A program made the translations under genes and the position numbers. The notes below the pieces were generated by a model. That model did not search any database. It was not told the DNA's origin and worked only from the letters and a program-made list of their open reading frames with translations. A DNA stretch of 21,195 bases from a virus. The stretch spans positions 1 through 21,195 of the IMG/VR virus record IMGVR_UViG_3300032665_000229; one strand, 5' to 3'. Below, in pieces: positions 18,761 to 21,195 of this stretch; positions within the stretch are counted from its first letter, which is position 1, and each line of letters starts with the position of its first letter.

Positions 18761-19318
18761 ATGGAAGAGATTAAACGCAGCTACAATCGCAAGCCGGTCC
18801 CGATCGGCGATATGCCTGTCAGCAGCGATGACGATATGCGCCCAGCCATGAGGGAAGAAAGCCCCCTAGACCGCGCTCGTCGTCGTGCGGCTGAACTTCG
18901 CAAGCATGGGGCCGTCGATGAGGACTTCACGGATGAGTTCTACGTTAACCCGTCTGACATCCCGGATGGTTGGTCTTATGAGTGGAAGCGCCGGACTGTT
19001 CTGGGCCAGGAAGACCCCGGATACAACGTCGCCATCGCTCGCGCCGGTTGGGAACCCGTCCCCGCCTCCCGTCATCCGGCCTATATGCCTGCCGGTTCGT
19101 CTGGTGCCGTGATTGAGCGCAAGGGCATGGTCCTGATGGAGCGCCCCAAGGAAATCACCGACGACGCTCGCAATCGCGACCTTCGCCGAGCCAAAGGTCA
19201 GGTTCAGCAGAAGGAAGCGCAGTTGAACGAGTCCGGTCCCGGTCAGTTTGGCAAAGATGACCCCCGCGTCAAAGCAAAGATTGGAAAATCCTACGAGGCT
19301 ATTCCTATCTCCGAGTAA
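18761..19318 (+). CDS. virion-associated structural protein (putative)
   Basis: A 185-residue basic protein with GGAG upstream of the ATG. It has a charged, disordered N-terminus (residues 1-55, with R-A-R-R-R-A-A-E-L), then a compact segment F-Y-V-N-P-S-D-I-P-D-G-W-S-Y-E-W-K-R-R-T (about residues 60-79) and R-A-G-W-E-P-V-P-A-S-R-H-P (about residues 94-106), and a helical C-terminus rich in Arg and Gln. The I-P-D-G-W-x-Y-x-W-K-R and G-W-x-P-V-P-A-x-R-H-P pattern recurs in phage proteins placed between scaffold and coat genes, usually listed as structural or hypothetical. The role (head completion or scaffold partner) is open. The terminator at 19367-19399 ends this unit. Confidence 0.65.
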   Translation: MEEIKRSYNRKPVPIGDMPVSSDDDMRPAMREESPLDRARRRAAELRKHGAVDEDFTDEFYVNPSDIPDGWSYEWKRRTVLGQEDPGYNVAIARAGWEPVPASRHPAYMPAGSSGAVIERKGMVLMERPKEITDDARNRDLRRAKGQVQQKEAQLNESGPGQFGKDDPRVKAKIGKSYEAIPISE

Positions 19319-19366
19319 TCGTGATAGGGTTTTCTTGTTTCTATGAGGCGAGACCTCCCAAACTGA

Positions 19367-19399
19367 AGGCCACTTTTAATCGGGTGGCCTTTTTCTTTT
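19367..19399 (+). terminator. intrinsic terminator after the scaffold unit
   Basis: AGGCCAC (19367-19373) pairs with GTGGCCT (19384-19390), extendable by one A/T pair, with a 10-base loop. It is followed by TTTT-C-TTTT. It separates the scaffold unit from the capsid unit, whose promoter starts immediately after. Confidence 0.85.
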
Positions 19400-19426
19400 G
19401 ACAAGACCCAGGACATGGGTTTACAT
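19398..19426 (+). promoter_or_regulatory. promoter for the capsid genes
   Basis: A perfect -35 TTGACA (19398-19403) and a -10 TTACAT (19421-19426) are separated by 17 bases. It begins at the tail of the terminator. Transcription from about 19433 would give the capsid genes their own strong, independent expression, as expected for the most abundant virion proteins. Confidence 0.65.
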
Positions 19427-19436
19427 GGGAAAGTAT

Positions 19437-19517
19437 GCCTCCCCCGGCGTGGAGGCCCGAAATTTTCCCGGTCTAAATCTCGCTAGGGCGTGATGATGGC
19501 CTCCTGAATAAGGAGAA
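19437..19517 (+). promoter_or_regulatory. capsid-gene leader with hairpins near the SD
   Basis: The leader of about 90 nt before the gene at 19524 holds a hairpin GCCTCC/GGAGGC (19437-19456). Just before the start codon, CTCCT pairs with AGGAG across 5 bases (about 19501-19515), and this AGGAG is the Shine-Dalgarno site. The weak 5-pair stem could modulate translation. The rest of the gap 19319-19523 holds only the terminator and promoter. Confidence 0.4.
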
Positions 19518-19523
19518 CCCGTC

Positions 19524-20405
19524 ATGGCGAATACATCTGCGCCTTTCGGTTTTTGGCAGTACACGGGGACCGGCTCGTCGCCGACCTATGAACAGACTGT
19601 CGCGTCTATCGCTTCGTCCAACTCGTCTCCCATTTACTACGGTGACCCTGTCGTTCAGGCGACTGGTACGACCGGCCTTGGCACTGGTTACATCCAGCAG
19701 GCTGCGGCTCCCGTAACCTATTCCATCACTGGCGGTACGCTGACCAACGGCATCATGGCGCTGGCGGGCACGTTCACGACTGCCATCCCGGTTGGTTCGA
19801 CCATCGTCGCTTACGGCTTCACCTCGACGGCAGCGACTGTCAACGGTGCATGGACGGTCTCGGCCTCCACGACCTCGGCTGTGTCGTTCCCGTTCTCTGG
19901 TGCGTTCACCACTGGTACTGGCTCGATTGCAGTGTTCACTCCGGTGGCTGGCATCTTCATCGGTTGCCGATATCTTTCGATTTCGCAGAAAAAGCCGGTG
20001 TGGGGCAACTACTGGCCGGGTGCAGACGCCAACGGCGACGTTCAGGCGTACATTGTCACTGACCCGAACGCTCAGTTCGTCGTGCAGACGGCAAACTCGA
20101 ACACGACCGCCACCCCGGTTGGTCTGTCGAACATCGGCCAGAACATCAGCTTCAACCTCGGCACTGGCACGGCAGCAAACGGCCTGTCCGGCGCTTATGC
20201 TGACCAGTACACGCTGACCGCCAACTACCCTTCGGGTAACTACGGAAACGCGTTCCTGCCGTTCCGCATCCTGGCGCTGGCAAACTACACGCCGGGTCAG
20301 GTTAGCCCCCTCGTTTCCATCAACGGTAACGACCCCACCACAGCCTACAATCGCATCGTCGTCGGGTTCAATAACTCGATGCCGCGTTCGTTTGCTGGCA
20401 TTTAA
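19524..20405 (+). CDS. capsid-associated virion structural protein
   Basis: A 293-residue protein that begins M-A-N-T-S-A-P-F-G-F and has P-I-Y-Y-G-D-P-V (36-43), G-I-F-I-G-C-R-Y (143-150), N-Y-W-P-G-A-D (162-168) and A-Y-I-V-T-D-P-N-A-Q-F (175-185). These match a common phage structural family found next to the major capsid gene, often described as decoration or capsid proteins. Residues about 61-140 are a Thr/Ser/Gly/Val-rich beta insert that I do not recall from the shorter members; it may be an outward Ig-like or decoration domain. AGGAG lies 8 bases before the ATG. It is the first gene of the capsid transcript and probably abundant. It could itself be a coat or stabilising protein. Confidence 0.75.
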   Translation: MANTSAPFGFWQYTGTGSSPTYEQTVASIASSNSSPIYYGDPVVQATGTTGLGTGYIQQAAAPVTYSITGGTLTNGIMALAGTFTTAIPVGSTIVAYGFTSTAATVNGAWTVSASTTSAVSFPFSGAFTTGTGSIAVFTPVAGIFIGCRYLSISQKKPVWGNYWPGADANGDVQAYIVTDPNAQFVVQTANSNTTATPVGLSNIGQNISFNLGTGTAANGLSGAYADQYTLTANYPSGNYGNAFLPFRILALANYTPGQVSPLVSINGNDPTTAYNRIVVGFNNSMPRSFAGI

Positions 20406-20419
20406 GGGTGGAGGCTTAG

Positions 20420-20929
20420 GTGACTGAGAGAGACATTATGTCAATCGAACCCACCTACGTCGAGCATCGTATTGTTTCGGACGATGATGTATTGCGTTCA
20501 ATCATTATGAACAAAACCATCGTTTCTGAAAACGGATGCTGGGAGTGGAAAGGGGCAAAAGACAGGGGTTATGGCGTGATTATGCGAAACGGTGAACGGC
20601 TTCGTGTTCATCGTGTTTCGTATGAATTGTGGGGTGGCACTATTCCTGATGGAATGGTTGTTCGTCACAAATGCGATAATCCATCGTGCGTGAATCCGGG
20701 ACATCTTGTTTACGGAACACAGGCGCAAAACATTCACGACATTATCGCTCGCGGGAAGTTTGCTAAAACCAAACTGAATGCAGCGCAGGTCGAAGAAATT
20801 AGATTGTCGCCAAAATCAAACCGAGAATTGGCCTCTGAATATGGGGTCGGTATTCTCTCAATTCGCAGAACCAGAGCCGGAGAGGCCTATAAGCATATCC
20901 CTCTCTCTTCTAGCGTAAGGGGACAGTAA
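20420..20929 (+). CDS. HNH homing-type endonuclease with C-terminal HTH
   Basis: A 169-residue free-standing HNH nuclease. The core is C-W-E-W-K-G (40-45), G-Y-G (50-52), V-H-R-V-S-Y-E-L-W-G-G-T-I-P (63-76, His64 as the general base), then R-H-K-C-D-N-P-S-C-V-N-P-G-H-L (82-96: His83, Cys85, Cys90, Asn92, His95) and N-I-H-D (104-107). All key residues are present, so it is probably active. Residues 119-150 hold a short HTH (L-N-A-A-Q-V-E-E-I-R-L ... S-N-R-E-L-A-S-E-Y-G-V) for target binding. It starts with GTG 5 bases after GGAGG and ends one base before the major capsid ATG. Its lower GC and placement between capsid genes fit a mobile gene inserted in the head module. Confidence 0.9.
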   Translation: MTERDIMSIEPTYVEHRIVSDDDVLRSIIMNKTIVSENGCWEWKGAKDRGYGVIMRNGERLRVHRVSYELWGGTIPDGMVVRHKCDNPSCVNPGHLVYGTQAQNIHDIIARGKFAKTKLNAAQVEEIRLSPKSNRELASEYGVGILSIRRTRAGEAYKHIPLSSSVRGQ

Positions 20930-20930
20930 A

Positions 20931-21195
20931 ATGGCCGTTAATCTCTCCGCAATTAAGGACTTGCTCCTTCCGGGCCTTCGCGGGATTGAAGGCAAGTACG
21001 AGATGATTCCGTCTCAGTACGATAAGGTATTCACCAAGCACGACTCGAAGCTGGCGCTCGAACGTACTGCTGAAATGCGGTACCTCGGTCTCGCCCAGTT
21101 GAAGCAGGAAGGCGCTCAGACGTCTTTCGACAACGCTGCGGGCGAGCGTTATGTGTATAACCAGGAGCATTCGGAAATTGCTCTCGGTTACGCCA
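20931..21195 (+). CDS. major capsid protein (N-terminal part, cut by window end)
   Basis: The first 88 codons of a coat protein, open to the window edge. M-A-V-N-L-S-A-I-K-D-L-L-L-P-G-L is followed by M-I-P-S-Q-Y-D-K-V-F (about residues 25-34), L-A-L-E-R-T-A-E-M-R-Y-L-G-L-A-Q-L-K-Q-E-G (about residues 42-62) and T-S-F-D-N-A-A-G-E-R-Y (about 65-75). This pattern is that of phage major capsid proteins downstream of P22-like packaging genes. GGGGA lies upstream of the ATG, inside the end of the HNH gene. It forms the icosahedral shell around the scaffold. The HK97-type fold region lies beyond the window, so this is an assignment by N-terminus and gene order. Confidence 0.8.
   Translation, partial: MAVNLSAIKDLLLPGLRGIEGKYEMIPSQYDKVFTKHDSKLALERTAEMRYLGLAQLKQEGAQTSFDNAAGERYVYNQEHSEIALGYA

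Noticed and set aside
1-21195. tRNA genes, integrase, lysogeny module
   Set aside because: No cloverleaf-like segments with T-loop consensus and no recombinase motifs were seen by eye. A tRNA search program was not available.

Overview
This window is part of a tailed double-stranded DNA phage genome (Caudoviricetes), or an equivalent prophage segment. It holds a complete packaging and head module in canonical order: small terminase, large terminase, portal, scaffold, capsid-associated protein, major capsid protein. The portal has a long helical Ala/Gln-rich C-terminus, as in P22-like podoviruses. The host is probably a Gram-negative proteobacterium, because there are strong Shine-Dalgarno sites, sigma70-type promoters and a lipobox peptide. 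The small HTH protein at 1795-2016 is of a kind I associate with alphaproteobacteria and their phages. The host cannot be fixed from this window. I see no tRNA, rRNA, CRISPR array, integrase or insertion sequence.

Layout. (1) 1-1787, rightward: a strong promoter (48-76), a highly structured 5' leader (81-232), then a DUF1376-like replication protein, a probable replication accessory protein and a small protein. (2) 1795-5437, leftward: eleven small, tightly packed genes of mostly unknown function. They are served by two good leftward promoters (4258-4286 and 5485-5514), two intrinsic terminators within the block (4306-4337 and 5207-5238) and one at its end (1751-1781). This looks like an early or accessory (host take-over, anti-defence) region. 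It includes an HTH regulator and a protein with a hypervariable Tyr-Ala/Asp-Ala tail. (3) 5549-7892, rightward: a divergent promoter, three small genes including a lipoprotein, the small terminase, and a chain of tiny overlapping genes. (4) 7889-12694: large terminase, an HTH-containing protein, a promoter and the portal. (5) 12687-17441: an unusual module with a 980-residue multidomain protein (polyvalent-type ADP-ribosyltransferase-like domain plus a gp88-like cysteine domain) and two Gly-rich proteins that share a recurring GG-x-V motif. (6) 17450-21195: a GroES-like protein, scaffold, a structural protein, terminator and promoter, a capsid-associated protein, an HNH endonuclease and the start of the major capsid gene, which is cut by the window end.

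How it fits together. The two blocks at the left read toward each other and share a terminator near 1770. Leftward and rightward early transcription diverges from about 5480-5580. The late genes run right in one coupled series with internal promoters at 10357 and 19398. A short sequence, GCCTGATTGC, recurs at three of the promoters (42-51, 4235-4244, 5459-5468) and may mark a common control. The most interesting content is the ART/gp88-like fusion protein with its GG-x-V companions in the head module, which I infer may be carried in the virion and delivered to the host.

There is no stretch of more than 300 bases without a gene. The larger gaps (1-246, 2757-2975, 4212-4344, 5438-5607, 19319-19523) hold regulatory elements listed below.
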